Assembly (NCBI RefSeq): GCF_022513635.1
Contig: NZ_JAKWBL010000004.1
Span: 930,001 to 994,000 of the forward strand
Length of the DNA stretch: 64,000 nucleotides
Reading direction: 5' to 3'
DNA from: Paraniabella ginsengisoli
GTDB taxonomy: Bacteria; Bacteroidota; Bacteroidia; Chitinophagales; Chitinophagaceae
Below the pieces are notes generated by a model. The model ran no database searches, was not told where the DNA came from, and saw only the letters and a list, made by a program, of their open reading frames with translations. Position numbers and translations under genes: made by a program. This document shows, in pieces, positions 18,473-28,358 of this stretch (positions are counted from its first letter, which is position 1; every line of letters starts with the position of its first letter).

Positions 18473-19981
18473 CTACTCACCATTCACTTTCCTCACTTCA
18501 TACAAATCAGTTCTTCTGTCCTTCATTGTTTTAACGGACCCATAATTATGCAGCTCTTTTAGTAGTGTCAAATCCACATCTACAATCAGCGTCATTTCTG
18601 TATTAGGCGTTGCTTCTGCTTTTACGGCATTGGTTGGAAAAGCAAAGTCGGACGGTGTAAATACCGCAGCCTGTCCAAATTGTATATCCATGTTATTAAC
18701 GCCCGGCAGGTTTCCAACGCATCCGGCAATAGCCACATAACATTCGTTTTCGATAGCGCGCGCCATGGCGCAATGCCTTACTCTTGTATAGGCGTTTTGT
18801 GTATCGGTTAGATATGGTACAAATAATATTTTCATGCCGTCCAACGCCATTAACCGCGACAATTCGGGAAACTCAACATCATAACAAACAAGAATGCCTA
18901 TCTTTCCGCAATCCGTGTTAATAGCAGCTATTTTGTCGCCACCAGTTATGCCGTAATACTTGTTTTCATTGGGCGTAATGTGAATTTTTCGGTATTCGCT
19001 TAATTTCCCGTCGCGGTGGCATAGGTAAGCAATATTATATAGCTGGCCGTCTTCTACAACGGGCATGCTACCGGCTATTATATTTACATTGTATGCAATC
19101 GCCAGCTCGGCTATTTTGGTCCGTATTTCCTCTGTTTTTTTGGCCAGCTCATGCATAGCTTCGCGGGTATCTAAGTGATTAAACTCTGCCAGAAGTGGAG
19201 AATTAAAAAATTCCGGAAACAACGCAAAATCAGCCTGATATGCGCTCAATGTATCAACAAAAAATTCAACCTGTCCGTAAAAGGCATCAAGGCTCGAAAA
19301 CTGTCTCATTTGCCACTGTACAAGGCCCAGCCTGATGATGCTGTCGCGCATGGAATTTTTCTTGGCAGAATAATAAATATTATTCCATTCAAGCAAAACC
19401 GCATATTCTTTTGATTCTTTATCTCCGGTAAGGTAATTAGTAAGAACTCTTACTACATGAAAATCATTTGCCAGCTGGAAGCTTAATACAGGATCGTAAA
19501 TTTCTTTGTTTTTTACCTTCACGATGTATTCCTTGGGACTAAGCTCTTCGCTATGTTTATGATAATTGGGTATTCTTCCACCTACCTTTATTTCTTTAAG
19601 GTTAATGGTTTCGCAAAGTTCTTTACGCGCATCATACAATCTTCTGCCTAATCTTAATTCCCTGAAGTCAGGGTGTACAAATACTTCTATGCCATACAGC
19701 ACATCACCATTGTCATCGTGAGTATCAAAGCTATAATTATCTGTTATTTCTTCATAAGTATGCTCATCACCATACAGCGCGTAATTTACAATAATCGATA
19801 AGGCGCAGGCTACAACCTTGCCATCTACTGCCACACAAACCTGTCCTTCCGGAAAGAGTTTCAATAGGCGAGCAATAGTGCTTTCGCGCCAAATACTCCC
19901 TATGCCATCATATGCTTCAATCATGCTGGCCTTTAACTGTTCATAATCTTCGATCTTCAATTTTCTTACATCTACTTCCAT
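18473..19981 (-). CDS. GNAT acetyltransferase - carbon-nitrogen hydrolase fusion
   Basis: The 502-residue intact protein has an N-terminal GNAT domain (residues 1-200; acetyl-CoA loop region HPDFRELRLGRRLYDARKEL) and a C-terminal nitrilase-type domain (215-490). The nitrilase triad is visible as Glu257 (FPEFF), Lys332 (YRKIHITP) and Cys366 (LVCYDVEFPE). The same two-domain architecture is known across bacteria, but its substrate is not established. It probably couples acyl transfer with amide hydrolysis in the cytoplasm. Confidence 0.9.
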   Translation of the reverse strand: MEVDVRKLKIEDYEQLKASMIEAYDGIGSIWRESTIARLLKLFPEGQVCVAVDGKVVACALSIIVNYALYGDEHTYEEITDNYSFDTHDDNGDVLYGIEVFVHPDFRELRLGRRLYDARKELCETINLKEIKVGGRIPNYHKHSEELSPKEYIVKVKNKEIYDPVLSFQLANDFHVVRVLTNYLTGDKESKEYAVLLEWNNIYYSAKKNSMRDSIIRLGLVQWQMRQFSSLDAFYGQVEFFVDTLSAYQADFALFPEFFNSPLLAEFNHLDTREAMHELAKKTEEIRTKIAELAIAYNVNIIAGSMPVVEDGQLYNIAYLCHRDGKLSEYRKIHITPNENKYYGITGGDKIAAINTDCGKIGILVCYDVEFPELSRLMALDGMKILFVPYLTDTQNAYTRVRHCAMARAIENECYVAIAGCVGNLPGVNNMDIQFGQAAVFTPSDFAFPTNAVKAEATPNTEMTLIVDVDLTLLKELHNYGSVKTMKDRRTDLYEVRKVNGE

Positions 19982-20138
19982 TATTTCATTTTAGGTTAAT
20001 TGCAACACTTTATTGAGTTGCGGGATGAATCAATATACAAAAATTTTATCAATAAAAAGGTGATGACGAATGCAGTTTTTTTCTTTTTCTACGCAGTTAT
20101 TTTTTCGACCCAACAAATGAATATAGCTCATCAAAATT

Positions 20139-20232
20139 GCGTCGCACAGCGTTATTTATGGTACTTATGGCATCCTACCTATTCGCGCTGTCAGACCTCA
20201 CCCCTAACCCCTCTTCAAAGAAGAGGGGAACC
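20139..20232. repeat. composite dispersed repeat: TGCGTCGCA/GGCATCCTA module plus CCCCTCTTC palindrome
   Basis: TGCGTCGCA (20139-20147) is followed by TTATGGTACTTATGGCATCCTAC, and then a copy of the palindrome CCCCTCTTC-AAA-GAAGAGGGG (20208-20228). The 19982-20268 gap has no convincing gene. Confidence 0.8.
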
Positions 20233-20268
20233 GTTACAATACGCGATTCTTGTCATCCTTTCAATTTG

Positions 20269-22050
20269 TCAACTATTAACCGCCATCTCTTTCTCAAACT
20301 GCATCTGATGAAGCTTAGCATAAAAACCGCCTTTAGCAAGCAATTCATTATGTGTTCCAGCTTCCATTAATTGGCCTTTATCCAGCACCAATATTTTGTC
20401 GGCCTTGCGAATGGTACTCAATCGGTGTGCAATTACTATGGAGGTTCTGTTTTGTATCAATTTATCAGTTGCTTTTTGAATCAGTAATTCGCTTTCTGTA
20501 TCAATAGAAGAAGTAGCTTCATCCAATACCAAAATAGAGGGATCGTAAAGCAGGGCTCGTATAAAAGATAATAATTGTCGCTGACCCAAAGACAAAGTAG
20601 CACCGCGTTCCTTCACATTATAATCGTATCCACCAGGCAGGCGCATAATAAATTCATGCATGTCGATCATCTTAGCTGCTGCTACAACCTGGTCTTTTGT
20701 AATATGAGGATTGCGTAATGTAATGTTGTCCATGATAGAACCTGAAAAAAGAAAAACATCCTGCAACACTACGCCAATATTTTCGCGCAGATATTCCGGC
20801 GATAATTTTCTGATATCAGTACCATCTATTTCAATTCCGCCTTTTTGTATATTATAGAAACGATTAAGCAAGCTGATAATAGTCGTTTTTCCACTTCCCG
20901 TATGGCCCACAATAGCAACGGTTTGTCCGGGTTCAATTTCAAAGCTTACATTTTTCAACACCCACTGCTCATCAGTATAAGCAAAGTGAACTTCTTTAAA
21001 ATCAATTTTACCTTTTACTCTTTCATCAGGCTGAAAATATCCGCCTTCCGGAATTTTTTCTTCGTCATCATTATCCAAAACGGTAAATACTCTGTCGCTG
21101 GCAATAACGCCCATTTGTACGGTGTTGAATTTGTCCGCAATCATTCTTAGCGGCCTGAACAACAGGTTAAGGCAAAGAATAAAAGAGACGATCACACCTT
21201 GCTGGCTTTGTTGCAGATCAAGCGCTTCTTTGGCAGTAAACCAAACTACTAAGCCAATTGATAATGCCAGCACAATTTCTATCACCGGAAAGAAAATAGA
21301 ATAAGCAAATATGGCGCTGATATTAGCATTGCGATGTTGCTTGTTGATGGCTTTAAACTTGTTGAATTCATTGCGTTCTGCCGCAAATGCCTGCACCACG
21401 CTCATTCCCGACAAATGTTCCTGTGCGTAAGCATTTAAAGAGGCCACTGCATTTCTTACTTTAAAGAAAGATTTGTTGATACTTTCTTTAAAATAATAAG
21501 TAGCAACCATCATTATTGGAAAAGGAATAAGCGCAATAAAAGTAAGCTGCCAATCTACCCAAAACATATAAGCCAGTACACAAATAATAGAAAGAAGATC
21601 GGCAAGAATGGGAATCAATCCGTCAGAAAAAATTTCGTTGATCGATTCAATATCATTGATGGTGCGTGTTGTTAAAGTTCCAATAGGCGTTCGGTCAAAC
21701 TGACGTAGATTAAGTCCCAGTACTTTTTTATATACAGCTACGCGCATATCTTTCACAACCGCTTGGCCCAGCCACGCCGTGATAAAAGAAAATACAAACC
21801 TCATAGCGGTTTCCAGTAAAATAATACCCATTTGAATAATAGTGATATACACCACCATTTTGGGAATGGAGTGAGCAATGTATTTATCCACCGTAAGCTG
21901 AATTAGCAGCGGGCGTACCGGCGTCAGTGCGGCAAGAAACAAGGCCAAAAAAATCGACCAGTAAAATTTAGATTTGTAAGGCGCGGCATATTGAAATATA
22001 CGCCGCAATTTAGAAACATCGAAAAATACCTTCTTCTTTTCCTGCTGCAT
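20269..22050 (-). CDS. MsbA-like ABC transporter, fused permease and ATPase
   Basis: The 593-residue half-transporter (ATG 22050; an in-frame TTG at 22059 is less likely) has six membrane helices in residues 30-310 and a nucleotide-binding domain after 340. The ATPase shows Walker A GHTGSGKTT, the Q-loop VVLQDVFLFSG, signature LSLGQRQ, Walker B ILVLDEATSS and the H-loop IAHR. It should work as a homodimer exporting a lipid or hydrophobic substrate across the inner membrane. It is intact. Confidence 0.93.
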   Translation of the reverse strand: MQQEKKKVFFDVSKLRRIFQYAAPYKSKFYWSIFLALFLAALTPVRPLLIQLTVDKYIAHSIPKMVVYITIIQMGIILLETAMRFVFSFITAWLGQAVVKDMRVAVYKKVLGLNLRQFDRTPIGTLTTRTINDIESINEIFSDGLIPILADLLSIICVLAYMFWVDWQLTFIALIPFPIMMVATYYFKESINKSFFKVRNAVASLNAYAQEHLSGMSVVQAFAAERNEFNKFKAINKQHRNANISAIFAYSIFFPVIEIVLALSIGLVVWFTAKEALDLQQSQQGVIVSFILCLNLLFRPLRMIADKFNTVQMGVIASDRVFTVLDNDDEEKIPEGGYFQPDERVKGKIDFKEVHFAYTDEQWVLKNVSFEIEPGQTVAIVGHTGSGKTTIISLLNRFYNIQKGGIEIDGTDIRKLSPEYLRENIGVVLQDVFLFSGSIMDNITLRNPHITKDQVVAAAKMIDMHEFIMRLPGGYDYNVKERGATLSLGQRQLLSFIRALLYDPSILVLDEATSSIDTESELLIQKATDKLIQNRTSIVIAHRLSTIRKADKILVLDKGQLMEAGTHNELLAKGGFYAKLHQMQFEKEMAVNS

Positions 22051-22153
22051 TAATCGCAAGATATAAAAATAAAATTGGTTGAATGATCAGCAAGTTGACA
22101 GTTGACGGTTGGTAAATGACAGATACTGTCAACAGTCATCTAACAACTGTCCT

Positions 22154-24346
22154 CTAAATCTCCTCTTCTCCCGTTTCTCTTTTATAAGCTTTAATAAACA
22201 ATGCGCCCAGGTTCTTATAGGGAGGAATATAATCTTCCATACCGGTAACATTAGCAGCTGATCTGAATTCTTTCCAGAATGGCAGCCAGTCAACATCTTT
22301 ATGTTGGCGCAGATTTTCTAAAAATATGCGGATAAAGGGCAGATTAATATCGCGATATCCTGTTTGTTTGGAAGATATAATGTGCGCATCGCTTGATTTC
22401 TTTAGAATAGAATCGATTAGGAAAAACCCTCCACAAGATCCCATAAATACTACCCGTGATGTTGGTGTAATGTAGCTTACACTGGTTGGCGCATGGTAAC
22501 TATGCCCACGGTGAAAAGTGACGGTTGGCGAAAGATTATTTTTTTCAAAATATTCCTGCATCGCATTTTGCGCAACAAAATCTTCATCTTCTGTATTCGG
22601 CAGCGGTCTGTTAGCATATACATAAACAGGTACACCAACAGTGGATTTGGCAACTACATATTTACTGTTGCTTTGATCTACTCGCCATTTAGGATCGTTG
22701 GCAAATGTGCGTACAAAAATGTCAAAGTCTATCATGCCATCCTCATCACCATAAAAAACATTTGGGTGATGATCTCGCCTTTTTCATTGGTAAAACTATT
22801 AAACGGAATATTGTACACAGGAGGAATACCAAGCTCTTTGGTTAGATCAATATTCTTTGTAGCATCGGCTGATAAAAATAATTTATCAAGAATATTGTAT
22901 ATGGCAATGCCGCGCTTGTTATTAGTTCTCACATTCCTCTGGTAGTTCGATTTAATGTTAACCAACATTTGCTTCGCAAGGTCAGGCAGTGTTTCATATA
23001 AGCTTGCGTAAGAGTCGGCTACATCCACGCCGTCTTCTAAGCCTTTTGATTTTTCCAGGCCATTTACAAATGCCGCCATCAAGTTAAAAGCATCTTGTTG
23101 GTTTGAGAACGTCGTCAGAAAAGTTTTTAAAGTATTATAACCGGCAGCCTGGCGTATAAATTTCCGATAATGGTCAAATGCCAAAACCTGCAGAAGCGAG
23201 TCTCCGCGGTTGTTGATCTTACTCATCATCAAAGGGAAAACACCGCTGGTATAACTACTCGTATAAATCAACCCATCTGTAAGCACAGCCAAATAATAGA
23301 GTTCAGGTGCAGTAAGGTCTTGTAAACATCTAAATCTAACTGCATTCGGCGATTCATGCAACGCATTTATTTCATTTACAAATTCGTCGCTGGCCTTTTT
23401 TGGAGCCTGGCAGTAAGTTCAGCAAAACCGATAGCCGTGTCGCCACTCAATGCGCGGCGGCTGTAATCCATTTGTGTTTGAACCAATAAACGGTAATATT
23501 TAAGGCGATCGTTTTTAGCAGCATCAAGTTCCGCAATAGTTGTTTTTCCTTTTACCAGATTATCTAAAAACGGAAAATAGATCTGCCCGCTTTTCATCTT
23601 GGAAAGATCCACAACGGTTTTCACAAAGCTGTCATCAGAAATATTTTTTATTTTATAAGAAAGTTTGCTATTGTCCTGTGCATACGAGTATAGCTGTTCC
23701 GGGTACTGGCGGCCAATGGTTTTAATAAGGCTATCTGCATGCTTGGAGTCTGTGTATTTGGTTAATGCATAAAATGTTTTACTGGGATATTGTGCAGCAT
23801 ATTTTAAAATCAACACATCTTTCAACTCCTTATAATCCGGATTTTCCTCAAAAATACGTGGCAGTGTGGCGGTGTACACAATATCATAAGAAAAATGCTG
23901 TAGATAGGGAATGATTGATTCTTTAGCAGTATTTACTTCAATAAGTTTTTTATACAAAGAAAAAATCTGCGGAAAATGGCTGGGAACAACTTCTTTTCTC
24001 TTCCAGCCTGTGCGCATGTGCCTTAATATAGCATCAAGACCTACCAGGTAACCGGTTTTAAGCCGCTGCTCAATTTTCGTGTCAGTTTCTATCAGGTATC
24101 TTATAGCATCCACCTGATTATTAATGGCAGAAGTAGCCATTCTACCTATATCAGGATTGCTTTCAAGCGAAAACTCATCATCCTGTTTGCCATCGCTACC
24201 CAGCAATAACTTTTTTCTTTATTGATATTGTCATGAAAAAGTTGCCGGTTAATGGGAATATTAACGCCATTCCCGTCGCCCTGGCTCCATAAAGTAGATG
24301 TAAATACAATAGAGAAAATCGCTGAAAGTAAAGCCCTTCCTGTCAT
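22154..24346 (-). CDS. large secreted protein with possible caspase-like (clan CD) C-terminal domain (three frameshifts)
   Basis: Joined across breaks at T/A-runs 24211-24216, 23396-23401 and 22752-22757 this is about 731 residues. It has a signal peptide (ALLSAIFSIVFTSTLWSQ) and a long, mostly helical middle of unknown type. The C-terminal 190 residues contain VTFHRGHSYH (His near 616) and, after a short loop, the hydrophobic strand and turn VVFMGSCGGF (Cys near 639). A GHS...GSCGG pair 23 residues apart resembles the His/Cys dyad of gingipain, caspase and CHAT proteases. Sequence shows the motif; protease activity is an inference. Confidence 0.6.
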
Positions 24347-24510
24347 AAACTATAAATTGATCTTGTCTGCAAAGTTAATTTGATATATAAACGTAAAAAG
24401 TTAAAAGATGTTCTCATCATCACAATGGTTGCAACTAAAGAAACAGCACTATATAGCGCTGTTTCTTTATAATATTTTTATGATGTCAGCTTTGGTACTA
24501 CTATCAGCGA

Positions 24511-24545
24511 AATTGCGTCGCACTCTTGTGCTGTACAATATAAAT
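24511..24545. repeat. TGCGTCGCA dispersed repeat, partial copy
   Basis: AATTGCGTCGCACTCTTGTG continuing into CTGTACAATATAA. It matches the core of the family, but the GGCATCCTA arm is missing. It lies just past the repaired end of the DUF6580 gene. Confidence 0.7.
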
Positions 24546-24558
24546 CAACAGCAAGTGC

Positions 24559-25160
24559 TTACAGGTTTGAATAACGTAAAGCCGCATTGCGCTTTTGCGC
24601 CAGCGCAAACACTCCAAATAATACGGCACAATAAAAATATCACCCAGAAATGCATTCATAAACATTTCTGTACTCATACTATTATAAAAAGGTAATGCAC
24701 GCAAGTAAGTCATTCCCAATGTTAGTCCCGGCTCATAAGTAACCGTACCTGCGGCAAAGGAATTGCCCACCCAAACGCCGAAATTGGAGAGGATCCAAAA
24801 AATAGCAGATCCGGTTAAGGAATAGCCTAAAATTTTTACAGCTTTGGGTTGATGTAAATTTGTACCGAGCAAAGTTACCAAAATCATACCGCCATATACA
24901 AATGCCTGAGAGATAATAACAAAGGGTTGCGAAAAGCTATAAATACCCATTGCGCCAGTCATTTGAAGAACCACATCTGAGATAAAATAGGCAAGAAGCG
25001 GTATCAGGTAAGCCTGCCATTTATTTTTAAATTGCGCACCGCCAAAAAGCGCCATTGCAACCAAGGGAGAAAAATTATAAGGATGCGGCAACAAACGGCT
25101 TAAAGCTGCCAGTAAAATCATGATAATTATTAAACCTGCTCTTACATTTAATTTACTCAT
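24559..25160 (-). CDS. DUF6580 family membrane protein (one frameshift)
   Basis: About 200 residues with five or six membrane helices: RAGLIIIMILLAALSRLLPH, PYNFSPLVAMALFGGA, YLIPLLAYFISDVVLQ and WILSNFGVWVG. This is the DUF6580 pattern, distantly like ECF-transporter S components. As written the tail runs into the repeat and ends at 24504. Adding a G near 24624 gives GAVLFGVFALAQKRNAALRYSNL and a stop at 24559. The start is ATG 25160, only 4 bases from a TACTTTTG -7 box, so the mRNA may be almost leaderless. Confidence 0.8.
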
Positions 25161-25164
25161 ACTG

Positions 25165-25190
25165 CAAAAGTAGTTAGTTTTATAAATTTG
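25165..25190. promoter_or_regulatory. divergent -7 elements for the DUF6580 and DUF4920 genes
   Basis: On the minus strand TACTTTTG (25172-25165) faces the DUF6580 start. On the plus strand TAAATTTG (25183-25190) faces the DUF4920 start. Both match TAnnTTTG, and the whole divergent promoter region fits in under 50 bases. Confidence 0.6.
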
Positions 25191-25209
25191 CATTCTTAAT
25201 CATCTAAAA

Positions 25210-25683
25210 ATGAAAAAAATATTTTTCGCTTTATTGATTATAACAGTTGCAACATTTACCCATGCGCAACCACCTGTAGGTCCTGCTACGCCTGGAAACA
25301 TCTACGGCGAAAAGACAACTGCGGAAGATGTTGTTCCCTTGACTGATGTAACCAAAAGTCTTTCAAAAATTGACACCATTCAAACCAAAATCACAGGCAA
25401 AGTATTGGCATCCTGCCCTAAAATGGGCTGTTGGATGGATGTGGAGCTGGCCGATAAAAGTAAAATGTTTGTAAAATTTAAAGATTACGCATTTTTCGTT
25501 CCTACAGATATTGTGGGAAAAACGGTGGTATTAGATGGCCTTGCATTTACCAAAACAACATCGGTTGCCGAATTGCAGCATTATGCAAAGGATGCTAAGA
25601 AAAGTAAGGAAGAAATCGAAGCTATTAAAAAGCCTCAAAAGCAACTTCGCTTTTTGGCTGATGGTGTTTTAGTGGTAAAATAG
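25210..25683 (+). CDS. DUF4920 domain secreted protein
   Basis: A 157-residue protein with signal peptide (IFFALLIITVATFTHAQ) and the DUF4920 segment IQTKITGKVLASCPKMGCWMDVEL ... MFVKFKDYAFFVP ... GKTVVLDGLAF. The two cysteines in SCPKMGCW are conserved in the family and could bind metal or form a disulfide. Function unknown. It is intact. Confidence 0.88.
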   Translation: MKKIFFALLIITVATFTHAQPPVGPATPGNIYGEKTTAEDVVPLTDVTKSLSKIDTIQTKITGKVLASCPKMGCWMDVELADKSKMFVKFKDYAFFVPTDIVGKTVVLDGLAFTKTTSVAELQHYAKDAKKSKEEIEAIKKPQKQLRFLADGVLVVK

Positions 25684-25810
25684 GAAGGCTCAATTTTCTA
25701 ATATTTTAATTTCTAATATCTAAAATTGCCAGACGTACTGTTTGAGGCAGGCTCTTATTAGTCATTAGAAATTAGAATTTAGTCATTTCTCAAGTATCCG
25801 CTTCTATTTT

Positions 25811-25840
25811 TTGTTATAAATTGCCGATAACTTACTTTTG
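25811..25840 (+). promoter_or_regulatory. promoter of atpA (TTG - 19 bp - TACTTTTG)
   Basis: TTG at 25811-25813 and TACTTTTG at 25833-25840 are spaced by 19 bases, matching the Bacteroidota sigma-A promoter. The atpA start is 63 bases further on, so atpA has its own promoter. Confidence 0.7.
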
Positions 25841-25902
25841 CAGCCTGAAAAATAAAAGCTGTAAAATCCAGCCATAAAAAAACCAATATTTAAATATAGT
25901 AT

Positions 25903-27486
25903 ATGCCAGACATTAAACCCGACGAAATAAGCGCCATACTGCGGGAACAATTAAGCAACTTCAATGCTCACGCTGATTTAGAGGAAATAGGTACTGTGCT
26001 GCAAGTGGGTGATGGTATTGCCCGTGTTTACGGGTTAGGAAATGTTCGTTACGGAGAACTGGTTGAGTTTGAAGATGGTGTTCGCGCCATTGCGCTTAAC
26101 CTCGAAGAAGATAACGTGGGTGTGGTATTGATGGGTGAAGGTAAAAGTATTAAGGAAGGATCAAAAGTGCGTCGTACCGGTCAGATCGCATCTATTAAAG
26201 TAGGCGAAGGCATGACGGGCCGCGTGGTAAATACATTAGGAAATCCAATTGACGGTAAAGGCCCTATTTCTGGTGAATTATATGAAATGCCTTTAGAGCG
26301 TAAAGCTCCGGGGGTAATTTTCCGCGAACCGGTAAAAGAACCTTTGCAAACTGGTATCAAAGCTATTGATGCGATGATTCCTATTGGTCGTGGACAAAGA
26401 GAATTGATTATTGGTGACCGCCAGACTGGTAAAACAGCTATCGCAGTTGATACCATTATCAATCAAAAAGAATTTTTTGCAGCAGGTAAACCAGTTTACT
26501 GTATTTATGTGGCAATTGGCCAGAAAGCATCAACTATTGCCGGTGTAATGAAAACTTTACAGGACAATGGTGCGATGGAATACACTACAATCGTAGCAGC
26601 TTCTGCTTCTGATCCGGCTCCTTTGCAGTTCTATGCTCCATTTGCGGGGGCTGCAATTGGTGAATATTTCCGCGATACCGGACGCCCGGCTTTAATTATT
26701 TATGATGACCTTTCTAAACAGGCTGTAGCTTATCGCGAGGTATCATTGTTATTACGTCGTCCTCCAGGACGTGAAGCTTATCCAGGTGATGTATTCTATT
26801 TGCATAGCCGTTTATTAGAAAGAGCTGCTAAGGTGATCAATAATGATGAGATCGTTAAAAACATGAACGATTTACCAGATTCTATTAAGCATTTGGTAAA
26901 AGGCGGTGGCTCTTTAACAGCGCTTCCCATTATTGAAACCCAGGCTGGTGACGTATCGGCATATATTCCTACCAACGTAATTTCGATTACCGACGGGCAG
27001 ATATTCCTTGAGTCGAATTTATTCCTTTCAGGTATTCGTCCTGCCATTAACGTAGGTATTTCGGTTAGCCGTGTAGGCGGTAACGCGCAGATTAAATCCA
27101 TGAAAAAAGTAGCCGGTACTTTAAAACTTGATCAGGCACTTTATCGTGAACTTGAAGCTTTCTCCAAATTTGGTGGCGATCTGGATGCGGCTACTAAGAA
27201 CGTAATTGATAAGGGAGCCCGCAACGTAGAAATACTGAAACAACCTCAGTATTCTCCTTTCGCTGTTGAGAAGCAAGTGGCTATTATATATTTAGGTACC
27301 AACGGCCTAATTAGGGAAGTACCGGTGAACAGGGTAAGAGAGTTTGAAGATCATTTCCTGTTGGAAATGGACAACCAGCTGCCTGAAGTAATGGCCGAAT
27401 TCAAAAAAGGCAATTTGCCCGAGGAAGGTTTAAAGCAAATGGTAGAATTGGCTAACAGCCTTATTCCTCAGTACAAAAAAGCATAA
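25903..27486 (+). CDS. atpA: F1F0 ATP synthase subunit alpha
   Basis: The 527-residue intact protein has the alpha-subunit N-terminal barrel ([11 protein letters not shown]), Walker [56 protein letters not shown], and the catalytic-interface Arg region ([21 protein letters not shown]). It forms the non-catalytic nucleotide sites of the F1 head. Unusually, no other atp gene is within the window: the neighbours are a DUF4920 gene and a LytTR regulator, and it has its own promoter and terminator. Confidence 0.97.
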   Translation: MPDIKPDEISAILREQLSNFNAHADLEEIGTVLQVGDGIARVYGLGNVRYGELVEFEDGVRAIALNLEEDNVGVVLMGEGKSIKEGSKVRRTGQIASIKVGEGMTGRVVNTLGNPIDGKGPISGELYEMPLERKAPGVIFREPVKEPLQTGIKAIDAMIPIGRGQRELIIGDRQTGKTAIAVDTIINQKEFFAAGKPVYCIYVAIGQKASTIAGVMKTLQDNGAMEYTTIVAASASDPAPLQFYAPFAGAAIGEYFRDTGRPALIIYDDLSKQAVAYREVSLLLRRPPGREAYPGDVFYLHSRLLERAAKVINNDEIVKNMNDLPDSIKHLVKGGGSLTALPIIETQAGDVSAYIPTNVISITDGQIFLESNLFLSGIRPAINVGISVSRVGGNAQIKSMKKVAGTLKLDQALYRELEAFSKFGGDLDAATKNVIDKGARNVEILKQPQYSPFAVEKQVAIIYLGTNGLIREVPVNRVREFEDHFLLEMDNQLPEVMAEFKKGNLPEEGLKQMVELANSLIPQYKKA

Positions 27487-27557
27487 ACTGATCTTTGCCA
27501 TCCAGCTTGGCTGTGGCAATTAGTGAAATGAGATCAGATTTTTCTCATATTTTTAGA

Positions 27558-27593
27558 ATAAGCCTTGTTCTACGGAGCAGGGCTTATGTGTTT
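27558..27593 (+). terminator. terminator after atpA
   Basis: A 13-bp stem (27558-27570 with 27575-27587, containing two G-T pairs) closes on a TACG tetraloop and is followed by GTGTTTTT. It ends the atpA transcript. Confidence 0.8.
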
Positions 27594-27636
27594 TTAATTA
27601 GTTTGGAATGCGTATATTAGCTATATAAAATTTGAT

Positions 27637-28344
27637 ATGGACCGCCCTATAAATTGCCTGATCGTAGATGATAATAAAGTAGCAAGGATGTTGCTTCAAC
27701 AGATCCTCATTAAAATCGAAGGTATTAATATACTTGGAGAATTTGATGATCCGCTGAAAGCGAAAACCTACATTGAGAACAATGCTATTGATATCTTATT
27801 TCTTGATATAGAAATGCCTGGTTTAACCGGGCTTGAGCTGTTAAGAATGCTGCCTCAAAGGCCATTGACCATTTTAACAACAGGCAAACCGGCTTATGCG
27901 GTGGAAGCTTTTGAACTAAATGTGGTAGATTATATAGTAAAGCCATTCTCCCTGGCCAGAGTAATGCAATCTGTAGAACGCGCTAAAGAGCTTTTGGTTA
28001 GCGAAAACGTAAAAATAGGAAAAGACGAATCAAGTGATTTTGTTTTTGTAAAAGATAATAGGGTCATTCGCAAATTGAATATGAATGACATTTTGTGGAT
28101 TGAAGCGAAGGGCGATTATATCAAAGTGTATGTTCCGCAAAAAAGCTATGTAATTCACGGCAGCTTAAAAGCCATTGAAGATAAGTTGCCCTCACAAAAA
28201 TTTATGCGCATACACAGAAGTTATACAATTGCGTTAGATAAAATCGACTATATAGAAGACAGGATCGTTTACGTACATGGTCAGCCTATTCCTATTTCCG
28301 AATCTAACAAGGATGGCCTTTTGAAGAGCCTACAATTACTTTAA
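27637..28344 (+). CDS. LytTR family response regulator
   Basis: The 235-residue protein has a receiver domain (residues 5-120; phospho-acceptor Asp in DILFLDIEMPG, Lys in DYIVKPFS) and a C-terminal LytTR DNA-binding domain (WIEAKGDYIKVYV ... FMRIHRSYTIALDKIDYI). It lies 14 bases before the hybrid kinase gene and is the likely output of that kinase. Confidence 0.92.
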   Translation: MDRPINCLIVDDNKVARMLLQQILIKIEGINILGEFDDPLKAKTYIENNAIDILFLDIEMPGLTGLELLRMLPQRPLTILTTGKPAYAVEAFELNVVDYIVKPFSLARVMQSVERAKELLVSENVKIGKDESSDFVFVKDNRVIRKLNMNDILWIEAKGDYIKVYVPQKSYVIHGSLKAIEDKLPSQKFMRIHRSYTIALDKIDYIEDRIVYVHGQPIPISESNKDGLLKSLQLL

Positions 28345-28358
28345 CAGGTTAAACTACC

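Noticed and set aside
20000-20308. Plus-strand open frame reading into the repeat before the ABC transporter
   Set aside because: It lies in repeat DNA, contains the CCCCTCTTC palindrome as coding sequence and overlaps the transporter end; no family resemblance.
24504-24558. C-terminal extension of the DUF6580 protein
   Set aside because: The tail reads through the TGCGTCGCA repeat; a one-base repair near 24624 gives a normal membrane-helix end and a stop at 24559.
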